Positions 1 to 8,223 of a stretch of DNA of 64,000 nucleotides are shown piece by piece. A model generated the notes under the pieces. The model did not search any database. It saw only the letters and a list, made by a program, of their open reading frames with translations, and was not told the origin of the DNA. This DNA comes from a virus: the IMG/VR virus record IMGVR_UViG_3300043446_004613, positions 147,114 to 211,113 of that record, one strand, 5' to 3'. The stretch's first letter is position 1. The number at the start of each line of letters is the position of its first letter. The position numbers and the translations under genes were made by a program.

Positions 1-779
1 TCTTTGGTTTCACCTGTCTTGGGATCGTACTGAATGATGCGCAATCCGGCGAGGCCTGTATCCCAAAGAACAGGTTCCTGACTCCGATCGACTACGTTCA
101 AGCTCGTGCCGTAAACGCTGTAGTAGTCCATCAAACGCACCGTAGATTGGTAGTCTGGCGTATGAAAATGCAGCACGTTATCGCGGATGAAGAAGTAGTA
201 CCCTCCGTGCCCGACTGTGTTGACTGCACGCGGTAAAAGGCGCTCGATAACAAAACGCGTATCATCGATGAAAGTCTGGTAGTAGATGAAGTCCCCGCTC
301 GTTTCTTCCACCACGCAATCGAGCTTGTTTTCAGCGGCGATCGCTTTGACGATGTCACTGATCTTGCCTTTGCGGGCTACTACTTTATTAGAGCGCTCAA
401 TTCGTAACAGGTCATTTGCAGTCTTGAATACGATCGTATGGCCAGACGTGTTAGCTATACCTTCAAATTTGCTGCTGTAGCATACGATGATGTGTTGTTG
501 CCAAGGCAGCCAGTACATTTTGGTGGGTGTGCCGAAACCAAGGCGAAATTCCAGCACCGGGTCTGCATCAGCCATAACCTGCTTTACGCTCTCAACAAAA
601 GCCGGGTCGTTCGTCGTAAAAGTGTGTGTACAAAAGCCCGTAGACATCATGCTTTCGCGCAATTCGGCTTGGTAAAGGGTAACAACGTTCGGATTGAACA
701 CGAGCGTCTTGTTGTCCTTCAAAACCAGCTTATACTGTAGCTGAGCTTGACCTTCTAGGGCTTGAACGGTTTCAGGCAT
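1..779 (-). CDS. Baseplate/tail hub protein, late-control-D-like (partial)
   Basis: The gene runs off the left edge; 259 codons are visible from the ATG at 779. Towards the visible C-terminal end the pattern resembles the phage late control D / gp27 hub family: a helix (ISDIVKAIAAENKLD), then a Phe/Tyr-rich segment (TFIDDTRFVIERLLPRA) and a strand pair (GYYFFIRDNVLHFHTPDY), matching the family's 'sets up a reading head for the next subunit' region. Hub proteins sit at the centre of the baseplate between tube and spike. The spike gene is elsewhere (13078-14100), as expected for a phage with scattered tail genes. The family assignment rests on motif shape only and the C-terminus is not seen. 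Confidence 0.5.
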   Translation of the reverse strand, partial: MPETVQALEGQAQLQYKLVLKDNKTLVFNPNVVTLYQAELRESMMSTGFCTHTFTTNDPAFVESVKQVMADADPVLEFRLGFGTPTKMYWLPWQQHIIVCYSSKFEGIANTSGHTIVFKTANDLLRIERSNKVVARKGKISDIVKAIAAENKLDCVVEETSGDFIYYQTFIDDTRFVIERLLPRAVNTVGHGGYYFFIRDNVLHFHTPDYQSTVRLMDYYSVYGTSLNVVDRSQEPVLWDTGLAGLRIIQYDPKTGETK

Positions 780-790
780 AATGTATACAG

Positions 791-1099
791 TCAGCCCTCA
801 TCCACAGCCACAAAACTGCGTTCAAGCAGTTCGAGAACATGGCTGGATAGGCCGACATCGTACAACGCGATTGACGCATCGTCGATTTCGATTGCGTCGA
901 TCATGCGCTCAACGGTGTTACTGTTGGCAAAAATCATGGAACATTCGGAAGCGCTCAGTTCGATGCCATCTTCTGCGACTGCCGCTTCATCGTTTGGATA
1001 AATCACGGCTTTTGACGTTTTAACCACGTCAACGTCGCTCTGGATGTGCTCAGAGCTAAGGTCTTCCAACAACTGTACAAGTGCGTTTGGTTTTTTCAT
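791..1099 (-). CDS. Small acidic protein of unknown function
   Basis: 102 residues, acidic and leucine-rich, with no family recognised. The start is set at the ATG beginning MKKPNALV; an in-frame ATG nine codons upstream would overlap the divergent gene that begins at 1120. It ends 11 bases before the hub gene and probably shares its transcript. Ser-rich and Glu/Asp-rich stretches suggest a soluble, mostly helical protein. The position beside a hub gene would suit an assembly chaperone, but nothing in the sequence shows it. Confidence 0.6.
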   Translation of the reverse strand: MKKPNALVQLLEDLSSEHIQSDVDVVKTSKAVIYPNDEAAVAEDGIELSASECSMIFANSNTVERMIDAIEIDDASIALYDVGLSSHVLELLERSFVAVDEG

Positions 1100-1119
1100 T
1101 CTGCTAGAATAGTTACGGT

Positions 1120-1674
1120 GTGACATTCAACGAGCGCAAAGAGTGGCAATACGACATGGCTCAGTACGGTCTGGCTGATACCCAAACCGCGCTGAAGATA
1201 CACGCGGAGTACATCAACAAGATGTCTCCCCGGCCATATCCCAAATTCTATGAGATCGACCGCCGCTCTGAGCGCTACGATGACCTTTGGCACGTACCGT
1301 TGGACGATAGAACCAAGTTTAGCCGGGTTATTGATGAACTTCCGGTCATCGTTCAAGCGGAGCGCCCGGACTGGCGTTTGACACGTGTCGGTATCGTACC
1401 GCAGCAAAAATACAAGGTCTGGATGTCCAATCTCGGCCTACAGGCTGCGAACTACTTTCCAACCCGTGGTGACATCATGTACTACAATGGTTATCGGAAC
1501 ATGATCATCAATGTGGTGATTGAGCCGACATCCATGTGGATGCAGACCAATGTCTGGCTGGGCCTGCTGGTCGAAACAACCATTCCGGCGGACGGCGATG
1601 CGCGTCCGTTGGTCAGCCCGAACGAACCAGCGCCGTCAGAACGTATACAAACACGCCCGCTGCCTGAAGCATGA
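1120..1674 (+). CDS. Neck / head-completion-like structural protein
   Basis: 184 residues starting at a GTG; a TAGTTA sequence lies four bases upstream. The centre contains the pattern 'tRGDIMYYNGYRNMIINVVIEP' followed by Trp-rich strands, reminiscent of the 'GD.v.y.g..yeI..v' strand pair of phage neck and head-completion proteins. The N-terminal 60 residues contain an Arg/Tyr-rich segment. It is followed directly by a gene starting inside its stop codon, so the two are translationally coupled. Role in connector or neck assembly is inferred from pattern and neighbourhood (hub, sheath, tube). It could equally be another small tail-completion protein. Confidence 0.4.
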   Translation: MTFNERKEWQYDMAQYGLADTQTALKIHAEYINKMSPRPYPKFYEIDRRSERYDDLWHVPLDDRTKFSRVIDELPVIVQAERPDWRLTRVGIVPQQKYKVWMSNLGLQAANYFPTRGDIMYYNGYRNMIINVVIEPTSMWMQTNVWLGLLVETTIPADGDARPLVSPNEPAPSERIQTRPLPEA

Positions 1675-2018
1675 TAATGGACGCGCTAAAGCGGACTATC
1701 GACCAGTCGATTAAGACACGACTGGCGAACCCAGCGCAACGTAAACAGGTTGTAGACACCGTGCTGGCAGGATTTGAGCATCTGCGTAAAAATCCAGTGC
1801 CCGATTTGCCCGAGCGCACGCAAAAACTACGCCAGCGCGTTGAAAAGCTGGCGCAGGAAGTAGCGGTAGAGTTTTCCGGTGATAAGCTCGTAGTTAAGGT
1901 GGCCGGGGCGTCAGAGTCGTTGTTGGTAGAGCTTAGACGCGGCACAAACTGGTATGCGCCGTGGGAAGAGATTGACGTGATTGTTCTGGCTGCGATATTA
2001 AAAGACCCAAGCAAGTAG
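1671..2018 (+). CDS. Hypothetical tail-region protein
   Basis: 115 residues. The start ATG overlaps the previous stop (ATGATAATG), and the second ATG at 1677 is equally possible. The N-terminal two thirds are helical and basic (ALKRTIDQSIKTRLAN, then a second helix with KLRQRVEKLAQEV); the C-terminal part alternates hydrophobic residues and ends in a Trp-containing segment (GTNWYAPWEEIDVIVLAA). No family recognised. The tight overlap with the neck-like gene and the following late-type motif suggest a virion or assembly protein. Confidence 0.6.
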   Translation: MIMDALKRTIDQSIKTRLANPAQRKQVVDTVLAGFEHLRKNPVPDLPERTQKLRQRVEKLAQEVAVEFSGDKLVVKVAGASESLLVELRRGTNWYAPWEEIDVIVLAAILKDPSK

Positions 2019-2027
2019 TTAAGTCAA

Positions 2028-2291
2028 ATGAAAGACCTCAAAAAGATCATTTCGGAATCCGTCGTGAACGGCGGCAAGAACTATGTGAGCGAAGCCGTGA
2101 ACCAGATTCTCGGCGAAGACGTCTCTAGCGGCCAAACGGTCGCAGTTGTTGACGATCCGATCAGCGGTATGACCGGTGCCAAAGGCAAGGTCAAATCCAT
2201 CAGCGACTCCAATCCCGGATTCGCGGACGTGGAGCTTGAAAACGGCACCACGGTGAAGATGCAGACTTCGCTGCTCGTTCCCGTCAAGTAA
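2028..2291 (+). CDS. Small KOW-like beta-barrel protein
   Basis: 87 residues. A helical N-terminus (LKKIISESVVNGG) is followed by a small beta domain: VAVVDDPISGMTGAKGKVKSI, then DVELENGTTVKMQTSLLVPV. The 'G..G.V..i......V.leng....v....L.pv' pattern resembles KOW/SH3-like barrels. The sequence GTAGTTA lies six bases upstream of the ATG, and a strong hairpin follows the stop, so this gene ends a transcript. Small proteins of this kind occur as minor virion components in large phages; the precise role is not visible. Confidence 0.6.
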   Translation: MKDLKKIISESVVNGGKNYVSEAVNQILGEDVSSGQTVAVVDDPISGMTGAKGKVKSISDSNPGFADVELENGTTVKMQTSLLVPVK

Positions 2292-2310
2292 CACCGTGAG
2301 TTATTTTGCC

Positions 2311-2352
2311 AGCGAGCACGGCGGCTAAAAAGGCTGCCGTGCTCGCTGTTTC
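2311..2352 (+). terminator. Rho-independent terminator
   Basis: A perfect 12-bp stem (AGCGAGCACGGC at 2311-2322 with GCCGTGCTCGCT at 2336-2347), A-rich loop, then GTTTCTTT. It lies 19 bases after the KOW-like gene and separates it from the next gene at 2376. Confidence 0.8.
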
Positions 2353-2375
2353 TTTACAGACCCGTAATTAAGTGT

Positions 2376-3449
2376 GTGAACGTACCGAATTGGAAAGGTA
2401 ACACGCTGAACACGCAGGCCGGTGCCTTGGCTGGCACCAGTATGCGTTATCATGAACTGGCGCTCCAACAGTGGCTGAACACAGTGTTCAAACTGCGCTG
2501 GGGCGTGCCGGTGCCTGTTGTATTCTCTACACCGATGGACGCGTTCAGCGCGTTCAACAAGCTCTGGGCCGAAAACGACAACGTGTTCAAATACCTGTTG
2601 GACGTAAAAGACGAGGAAGGCCGACCGGTGTATCAGCCGTATCCACAGCCGGTGCGCTACCCGATCATAAGTGTATACAGAAAAGGCTGGAAGCTGCGTC
2701 AGTCGCATAACTTCTCGATTCACCGGATGCGCTACATCAACTGGCCCACGGTCAGCAGCACCGGCTCAAGTGTATACGGGCGACCCGATCAAGGTGATAA
2801 CCTTACCCAGTGCAACATGGGTCACGTGACAACGAGCCGTTTTCCGATGGCTTTCGATTACCGTTTCCAGATCGATCATTTTTGTAACCGCCCGGATACG
2901 CAGGCATTTTATATTTCGCAGCTGTTCCGCGAATTTTGGCGTACAGGAGGCCCGACGATGCAGACATGGATCGTCGTGAATTATCCCGGTTTAGGCTCAA
3001 AGCTTGTTCGACTTTATGTCGACGGTGAAATCCAGAACATGACGCCGGAAGAACCGGAAGATGGCAAGAGCGTTGAATTTCGCACCAGTTTCACCGTCGT
3101 GCTGGAAGGTTACGATATTGACCTCGATTATCAGATTTATCCGACGCTATGGAAACTGGTGCTGCGCAGCGGAAGCGTTGATCCGGCGGCACTGACTGAC
3201 GCGTTTAACGCACTAACCATAGACATGCGCGAACAGCCGGATAATAGCGTCGTAAACTATCGCAGCAAGATGGGTGCGATGCCACCTGAAGGCGATTGCC
3301 CGCAAAAACTGCGTGACGCTCGCTTGGAGCGCGAGCAGGTACAGGTTACCGTGCTTGAAGCATTACAGGTTACAACGCAAGGGCCTTCCGGTTATCCGCC
3401 AGCAGCCGGAGTTACCGCTTTCGGTACTGCTTCACTAGCTTCAGTGTAA
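2376..3449 (+). CDS. Virion structural protein upstream of tail sheath
   Basis: 357 residues from a GTG start, with GTAATTA five bases upstream. The protein is Tyr/Trp/Pro-rich with alternating hydrophobic residues, as in beta-structured tail proteins. It has a conserved-looking core (HFCNRPDTQAFYISQLFREFW; VNYPGLGSKLVRLYVDGEI; TSFTVVLEGYDIDLDYQIY). The C-terminal 60 residues are a charged helix and a Pro/Gly/Ala-rich tail. It sits between a terminator and the sheath gene. A tail-completion or sheath-terminator role is plausible from position alone; no family was recognised. Confidence 0.5.
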   Translation: MNVPNWKGNTLNTQAGALAGTSMRYHELALQQWLNTVFKLRWGVPVPVVFSTPMDAFSAFNKLWAENDNVFKYLLDVKDEEGRPVYQPYPQPVRYPIISVYRKGWKLRQSHNFSIHRMRYINWPTVSSTGSSVYGRPDQGDNLTQCNMGHVTTSRFPMAFDYRFQIDHFCNRPDTQAFYISQLFREFWRTGGPTMQTWIVVNYPGLGSKLVRLYVDGEIQNMTPEEPEDGKSVEFRTSFTVVLEGYDIDLDYQIYPTLWKLVLRSGSVDPAALTDAFNALTIDMREQPDNSVVNYRSKMGAMPPEGDCPQKLRDARLEREQVQVTVLEALQVTTQGPSGYPPAAGVTAFGTASLASV

Positions 3450-3557
3450 ACACCCGCGAGTACGTGGCGTTGCGTTAAGTGCGCTGAATGATACTGGTAG
3501 TTAAAAGTGTGAGCGCGGTTTTAATAGATTAGCGCGTAGTTAAGACAGCAAAAGATT

Positions 3558-5855
3558 ATGACGATTACACCAAAAACCTTTCCGGGGGTTTACACGACTA
3601 TTGTCGACAAATCCTTTTTTACTCCGGCGACCAGCCGCTTCAAACCCGGTTTGCTCGGTGTCGCCTCAAAAGGGCCGTTTGACGTGCCAACCCCGGTGCA
3701 GTCACTCAAGGACTTTGTCAACGCGTTTGGCCGTCCGATCACGACGACCTACTCGACGGACGCGACCAGCCGCATCACGACCCCAGACGGTAACGGCTAC
3801 TTTCTCGCTGACGCCGTGGACGCGATCACGGATTACACCGACGCGATCACGATCGTGCGCATCGGTAACCGCTACACGGAACTTCAACCTTCCGACGCAA
3901 TTTCCGGTGCAAACAACTACACGGTGTACAGCCCGTCAAACGCACCTCGGATTCAGCAGCTGATCGTGGATAACGACGGCCCGGTATATCTGCGTCTTAC
4001 GCAGCCCGGCCTCCACTCGACAGTCAATGTTCTGGCTATCTCAGCCACAGGTACAACCATTGCGCTTGACCCGAGCAGCGACGGTATGGCTGACGCCTAC
4101 GGCCCCAATGCGACGATCTCGTACAGTCTTACGGACAAGGCAGCCAATAAAGCGGAAGGCGTTCTCTACGCTTACACCTACGGCACCGATGCAACTGACT
4201 ATGCAGACGCGCTATTCACGTCTGTCGGTTCCATCTCTGGCAACAAGAATCAGTTCCAGTTCTACTGCGCATCTGATGCGGACAACATTGCTGTCGGTGA
4301 TGTTTTCAAGATCAAGGAAACGAACAAAGACACGTCGTACGAAGTGCGTGTTCGCGGTTTGCTCATTGACTACCTGAACAACAACGCTGGTACGGTCTAT
4401 CTTGAAAAGACGGACATGCCGCAGATCGGCTATCAAGCGCTGCCGTTGCAAGACAACTACTCCAATGCCCAGCTGTACAAGCCCACCGGCAAGCTTCCGG
4501 CTCTTCGCCTCAAGGCGACCACGGAAGGCACATGGGCCAACGGCGCAAATTCCTCGCAAGGTCTTTACCTGCGCGTACGCCCCGGTTCTGACGGCGGTAC
4601 CAAGAAGCTTGAAGTCTACTGGGATTCAGCGCTTGTTGAAACCCACGACAATATCACAGACGATCCGGCTGATACCGTCAATTTCTGGGAAGCCCGCTTG
4701 GCCAAAGGCAAGAGCCAGTTCGTTTACCTCGACGAAGATGCAGGCGTTACCGACTTGATTACCGGAGATTGGACTTGCGCCAACACGGTTCATCCGTGGG
4801 ATGCCCGTTTCTTCGGCACTACCGCAACTCCCGGCCTGCCGGTTCCGATGCCGCTCGGTGCAACCAACGCCGGTATCTTGAACGTCGCAGTGAATACCAT
4901 CGAAGACACTGGCGGTCAGTTTATCAATGGTTACAACGGCGAAAATCCGAACGATTCCGACTGGATTGGTACGCTCGACCCGACGACAGACACCATGACC
5001 GGTATCCGTGCTTTTGAAGACACCGACACGGTTGAAATCAACTATCTCGCCGCGCCGATGGACAACATCAGCTTTGCGGTGATGGAACAGATGGGCCGTA
5101 CCTGCGCCAAGGTCAATGCGATGGCCGTTTGCGACGTGCCTGCTCAGTACAACGCTCGCGAAGCGATTGACTGGCACAATGGCAAGCTGCCGACTCAGGA
5201 CGGTACCCGGATCGACAACCGCAACGTTGCGGTCTATTGGAATTGGTTCATGCGCACCAATAGCTGGGCTGAAACAAAGTTTGTGCCTCCGACGGTTGGA
5301 TTGCTGGCACGTACCGGCTACACCTTCAACGCGGACAAGCCGTGGTATGCTGTCGCTGGCGAAACTCGCGGCTATCTCCAGATGGCTGAAAAGGTCGCGT
5401 TTGACCGCGTGTCTGATGACACCAAGCAGGCGATGTACGGTAACGGCAACAGCATTAACCCGATCCTCAAGATCAAGGGCAACCACTACCTGTACGGTGA
5501 ACGCACAATGCAACGTGCCGAAAGCAAGCTTACGGCAGTTCATAACGTTGTTCTCGTGAACTGGGTTGTAACCGGTATGGCGAACGTCGCCCGCCGCTTC
5601 GTGTTTGATCCGAACGACGCTGAATTGCTGATCCAGCTGAAGCTGGCGTTCACCGAGTTCCTTGACCGCATCGCTAACGATCGCGGCATCGAACAGTACA
5701 ATCTGGTCATGGATGATCGGAATAACACGGCTGAGACTCGCAATAACCGCGAAGTTTTAGTCGACTTGGAGATTATTCCGACCGACGTGGCGGAACGTAT
5801 CTACATCAACGCGACTGTTCGCGAAAGCGGCGCAGTCCTGAACCGTTTAGTCTAA
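3558..5855 (+). CDS. Contractile tail sheath protein (gp18-like)
   Basis: 765 residues. The N-terminus has the typical sheath opening (PGVYTTIVDKSFFTP, then GLLGVASKGPFDVPTPV...F...FG). The C-terminus has the conserved T4 gp18-type domain: FTEFLDRIANDRGIEQYNLV, then RNNREVLVDLEIIPTDVAERI with a final beta strand, which forms the arm exchanged between neighbouring subunits. The middle (about residues 150-480) is a long variable surface domain; the total is longer than T4 gp18 (659) and similar to jumbo-phage sheaths. Two GTAGTTAA sequences lie in the 108-base leader. The tail tube gene follows after four bases. Confidence 0.95.
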   Translation: MTITPKTFPGVYTTIVDKSFFTPATSRFKPGLLGVASKGPFDVPTPVQSLKDFVNAFGRPITTTYSTDATSRITTPDGNGYFLADAVDAITDYTDAITIVRIGNRYTELQPSDAISGANNYTVYSPSNAPRIQQLIVDNDGPVYLRLTQPGLHSTVNVLAISATGTTIALDPSSDGMADAYGPNATISYSLTDKAANKAEGVLYAYTYGTDATDYADALFTSVGSISGNKNQFQFYCASDADNIAVGDVFKIKETNKDTSYEVRVRGLLIDYLNNNAGTVYLEKTDMPQIGYQALPLQDNYSNAQLYKPTGKLPALRLKATTEGTWANGANSSQGLYLRVRPGSDGGTKKLEVYWDSALVETHDNITDDPADTVNFWEARLAKGKSQFVYLDEDAGVTDLITGDWTCANTVHPWDARFFGTTATPGLPVPMPLGATNAGILNVAVNTIEDTGGQFINGYNGENPNDSDWIGTLDPTTDTMTGIRAFEDTDTVEINYLAAPMDNISFAVMEQMGRTCAKVNAMAVCDVPAQYNAREAIDWHNGKLPTQDGTRIDNRNVAVYWNWFMRTNSWAETKFVPPTVGLLARTGYTFNADKPWYAVAGETRGYLQMAEKVAFDRVSDDTKQAMYGNGNSINPILKIKGNHYLYGERTMQRAESKLTAVHNVVLVNWVVTGMANVARRFVFDPNDAELLIQLKLAFTEFLDRIANDRGIEQYNLVMDDRNNTAETRNNREVLVDLEIIPTDVAERIYINATVRESGAVLNRLV

Positions 5856-5859
5856 TCTT

Positions 5860-6501
5860 ATGTCAAAGATGAACTTCAACAATACGTTCGGCGCTATTTC
5901 AGACGCCAACGCTATTGACCTGCAACGCAGCGACCTGTGGAAAGTGGACATTGTCTTGCCACAGGTGCTGAACGCGAACTGGAACGACAACGTGCAGTTC
6001 TTGCTCGAAAAGTTTCCGTTCCCGACCCGCGAACGCGAAATGATCGAGGTCAAGTACATGCAGCAGACCAACTTCATTATCGGGAAGGACACTCCGACAA
6101 ACGCCATCGAAATTCCCGTCCGCTACGCTTTCGGTGTCAAAGTCGTCGAAGCGCTCGAAAAATGGAATTGGCTCGTTGCCAACCCGATCACAGGTGGTAT
6201 CGGTCTGACCTCGCAATGCAAAGCCAAAGGCAGCATGCGCTGGGTTGTACCGAACATGCAGAACCAAGTGAACGCCCTGAGCAACAACGTTGCTGCCGGG
6301 GAGAACACGATGGACGACGGCTTGGTTTACAACCTTGAGGGCTGCATCATCAAAGGACTCAAATACTCAGATGCTGACATGACGCAGAGCGGTTATGTGA
6401 ACATCATGTTCAATCTCCAGATCGATCGCTACTATCCGGCTGGCAAGTCTCGCAACGGCGCTCTGGATGACACAATCGTCAATCCTGTTGTTGCGCGGTG
6501 A
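5860..6501 (+). CDS. Tail tube protein (gp19-like)
   Basis: 213 residues. It shows the T4 gp19 tube pattern: an N-terminal strand (DLWKVDIVL), a loop around FPFPTREREMIEVKYMQQTNF, then IEIPVRYAFGVKVVEALEKWNW and a C-terminal strand pair (LEGCIIKGLKYSDADMTQSG; VNIMFNLQIDRYYP). It polymerises into the inner tube surrounded by sheath. It lies four bases after the sheath gene, the usual order. No good Shine-Dalgarno sequence is present before the ATG. The following gene starts with a GTG that overlaps its stop. Confidence 0.92.
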   Translation: MSKMNFNNTFGAISDANAIDLQRSDLWKVDIVLPQVLNANWNDNVQFLLEKFPFPTREREMIEVKYMQQTNFIIGKDTPTNAIEIPVRYAFGVKVVEALEKWNWLVANPITGGIGLTSQCKAKGSMRWVVPNMQNQVNALSNNVAAGENTMDDGLVYNLEGCIIKGLKYSDADMTQSGYVNIMFNLQIDRYYPAGKSRNGALDDTIVNPVVAR

Positions 6502-6899
6502 AAATTGACGTATACAGCGAAGCGGTACTTCGGGTGCTCCCCGAAGTACCTGATCTCCCTCTGGAGGCACCGCCTGCGGAGGGCTTCGATCTTGTCGATG
6601 TCTGCATCTGTCCGGCCTGCGGCGGCCAAGACGCCGCTGTGAAGAAAGTGGAGGATGCGGAAGTTGCTAAATGCCCACAGTGCCAGTGTGAATTCTCGCC
6701 ACGCTTGGAAGCTGTATCGGCGCAAGTCATTCGCCGTATTGGTGAGCACCGTGCCCGGCGCATGAGCCGCTTCCTTGAGTCATTGCCGTTGAATCCACCG
6801 CCGGGTGTAAATCCAAAAGATTACTCACTTTTCCGTAAAATCGTCGATACTGAGCCTTTGGCTGTTGAAAACCCTGAATCCGAACTTGAAAATGAATAA
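6498..6899 (+). CDS. Zinc-ribbon protein downstream of tail tube
   Basis: 133 residues from a GTG overlapping the tube stop (GTGA). Residues 36-62 form a four-cysteine zinc ribbon (CICPACGGQ and CPQCQCEFSP), followed by an Arg-rich helix (AQVIRRIGEHRARRMSRF) and a Pro-rich acidic tail. In many contractile phages the gene after the tube is a tail assembly chaperone or scaffold; a zinc ribbon is also seen in T4-type baseplate assembly chaperones. The role here is inferred from position. The C-terminus overlaps the next gene by eight bases in another frame. Confidence 0.6.
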   Translation: MKIDVYSEAVLRVLPEVPDLPLEAPPAEGFDLVDVCICPACGGQDAAVKKVEDAEVAKCPQCQCEFSPRLEAVSAQVIRRIGEHRARRMSRFLESLPLNPPPGVNPKDYSLFRKIVDTEPLAVENPESELENE

Positions 6900-7668
6900 A
6901 CTTATCGAAGCTGCTGTTGTTGAACCGCAGTACAGCAAAACAGAGCGTGAATTTGATCCTCGTCATCTCATGAGCAAGCTAGATGCTATACATCGCCGCT
7001 TTGTAGATGAGCGCGTAGCTGGCTTTACGACTCCTGAAGGTGTCACTCACCCACCCTGTTCACGTGAAGAGGCTGAAGCTCGTTGGGCTAAAGCGGAGCA
7101 GGCCTTTATGAACGCGCTTTCAGGAAACGTTGCACCTGAGCACCGTGAAAACAGTAAAAGTTTGCAGCATAAGCTGGGACTTACCCGGCCTAAGTTAACA
7201 GGCGCGATTTACCGCGATGATCCAACCGTTCCAGACACGGAACCAGAAACTGACTGGGAAAGCTACGAAAAATCGTGGCATAAGCAGGAAAGTAACGTGA
7301 GCGCTGTCGTGCGTACGCTTGTAACCGAAGCGATCGATATGCCTACGCCCGAGTGGGAAATAGATAAACATTTTTTTGATCAGGCACTGCACAGTATCCG
7401 CAGCCGCTTTGTAGATGAGCGCGTATCTGGTTTTATGACGCCTGACGGTGTCAAACATCCGCCGGTTTCGCGTGAAGAGGCGGAAGCTCGTTGGGCTAAA
7501 GCAGAGAATGTTTTCAAAAAAGCGCTTATGAATCCATCGCCAAAAGCGGCGAAAAGCTTGAAACTTGGACGTAAACTCAGCCCGTACGAGCGCGGCATGC
7601 GCGATGAGCCTTCGCTACGTCGCGGCGAGTCAAAATCCAGTTCTATCGTGCGGAAGATGATTTCTTGA
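6892..7668 (+). CDS. Hypothetical protein with an internal tandem domain duplication
   Basis: 258 residues starting at MNKLIEAAVV (an ATG nine codons upstream is also in frame). Two copies of a roughly 42-residue module are visible, near residues 33-76 and 164-207: RFVDERVAGFTTPEGVTHPP / RFVDERVSGFMTPDGVKHPP, each followed by SREEAEARWAKAE. The modules are about 75% identical, so the duplication is either recent or constrained. Linkers are charged and likely disordered. The start LIEAA is echoed by SLLEAE at 47050-48360. No family recognised. Its place after the tube suggests a tail or injected protein. Confidence 0.65.
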   Translation: MNKLIEAAVVEPQYSKTEREFDPRHLMSKLDAIHRRFVDERVAGFTTPEGVTHPPCSREEAEARWAKAEQAFMNALSGNVAPEHRENSKSLQHKLGLTRPKLTGAIYRDDPTVPDTEPETDWESYEKSWHKQESNVSAVVRTLVTEAIDMPTPEWEIDKHFFDQALHSIRSRFVDERVSGFMTPDGVKHPPVSREEAEARWAKAENVFKKALMNPSPKAAKSLKLGRKLSPYERGMRDEPSLRRGESKSSSIVRKMIS

Positions 7669-7670
7669 AC

Positions 7671-8207
7671 ATGAAGCGTCCTGAAGGATTACTAACCATC
7701 AGCGGCATCAAGGATGCCGAAGGTAAACCGCTGTCTACACAGCAAGCGGTTGACTATGGTTGGATCACGCCTTCTGCCGGAAACTTTGCTGGCTGGGGTC
7801 TTGCACGCCACGAAGTGCCTTTGGGTAAAAACCTCTTTGTGGATCAAGGGCGTCAACTCGTCGCCTACGCTTTTGGTTTCCGCAGCCCTATCTCTGACTA
7901 CACGGTTCAGAAGTTTGGAGTTGGCACTGGAACTACACCGGCCAAAGTTACCGATGTTGCCCTTCAAGCGCCGATCACGCTAAGCAATAGCTCTACGCTC
8001 AAAAACATCGATTCCGTCGATTTCCTAGCACCATTTGTTGTGCGGGTGTCTTTCACGCTAGGAAACGACGACGCCAACGGTTACATCATCAGCGAGATGG
8101 GCCTGTTCAGCGGCGGCAGTGCGCTGATTGCGCGTAAAGTCCGCAGCGTAAGCATCAACAAAACTTCCGACTACTCTCCGACATTGACGTGGCGCATCCG
8201 GTTCTAA
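7671..8207 (+). CDS. Virion structural (tail appendage) protein
   Basis: 178 residues; ATG chosen at 7671, three bases after the preceding stop (a TTG two codons earlier is possible). The middle and end are typical of small phage tail proteins: KFGVGTGTTPAKVTD, then YIISEMGLFSGGSALIARKV and a final beta strand (SPTLTWRIRF). The repeated 'vGtGttpa...l..pi' and 'sEmGLf.g...liaRkv' pattern is shared by baseplate or fibre-attachment proteins of several large myoviruses. It ends the first tail block; glycan genes follow. Confidence 0.6.
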   Translation: MKRPEGLLTISGIKDAEGKPLSTQQAVDYGWITPSAGNFAGWGLARHEVPLGKNLFVDQGRQLVAYAFGFRSPISDYTVQKFGVGTGTTPAKVTDVALQAPITLSNSSTLKNIDSVDFLAPFVVRVSFTLGNDDANGYIISEMGLFSGGSALIARKVRSVSINKTSDYSPTLTWRIRF

Positions 8208-8223
8208 TTCGGTTCTTACCGGC

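Noticed and set aside
1885-1900. GTAGTTAAGG inside the gene at 1671-2018
   Set aside because: It is inside a coding region and not before any plausible start; treated as chance.
4626-5543. 305-codon open frame antisense to the sheath gene
   Set aside because: It lies wholly opposite a clear sheath gene; its residues (many Val/Arg/His) look like reverse-complement codon bias, not a protein.
6865-6899. Programmed frameshift between the zinc-ribbon gene and the next gene
   Set aside because: The overlap is in the frame expected for a lambda-type chaperone pair, but no slippery sequence is present and an ATG at 6892 fits simple coupling.
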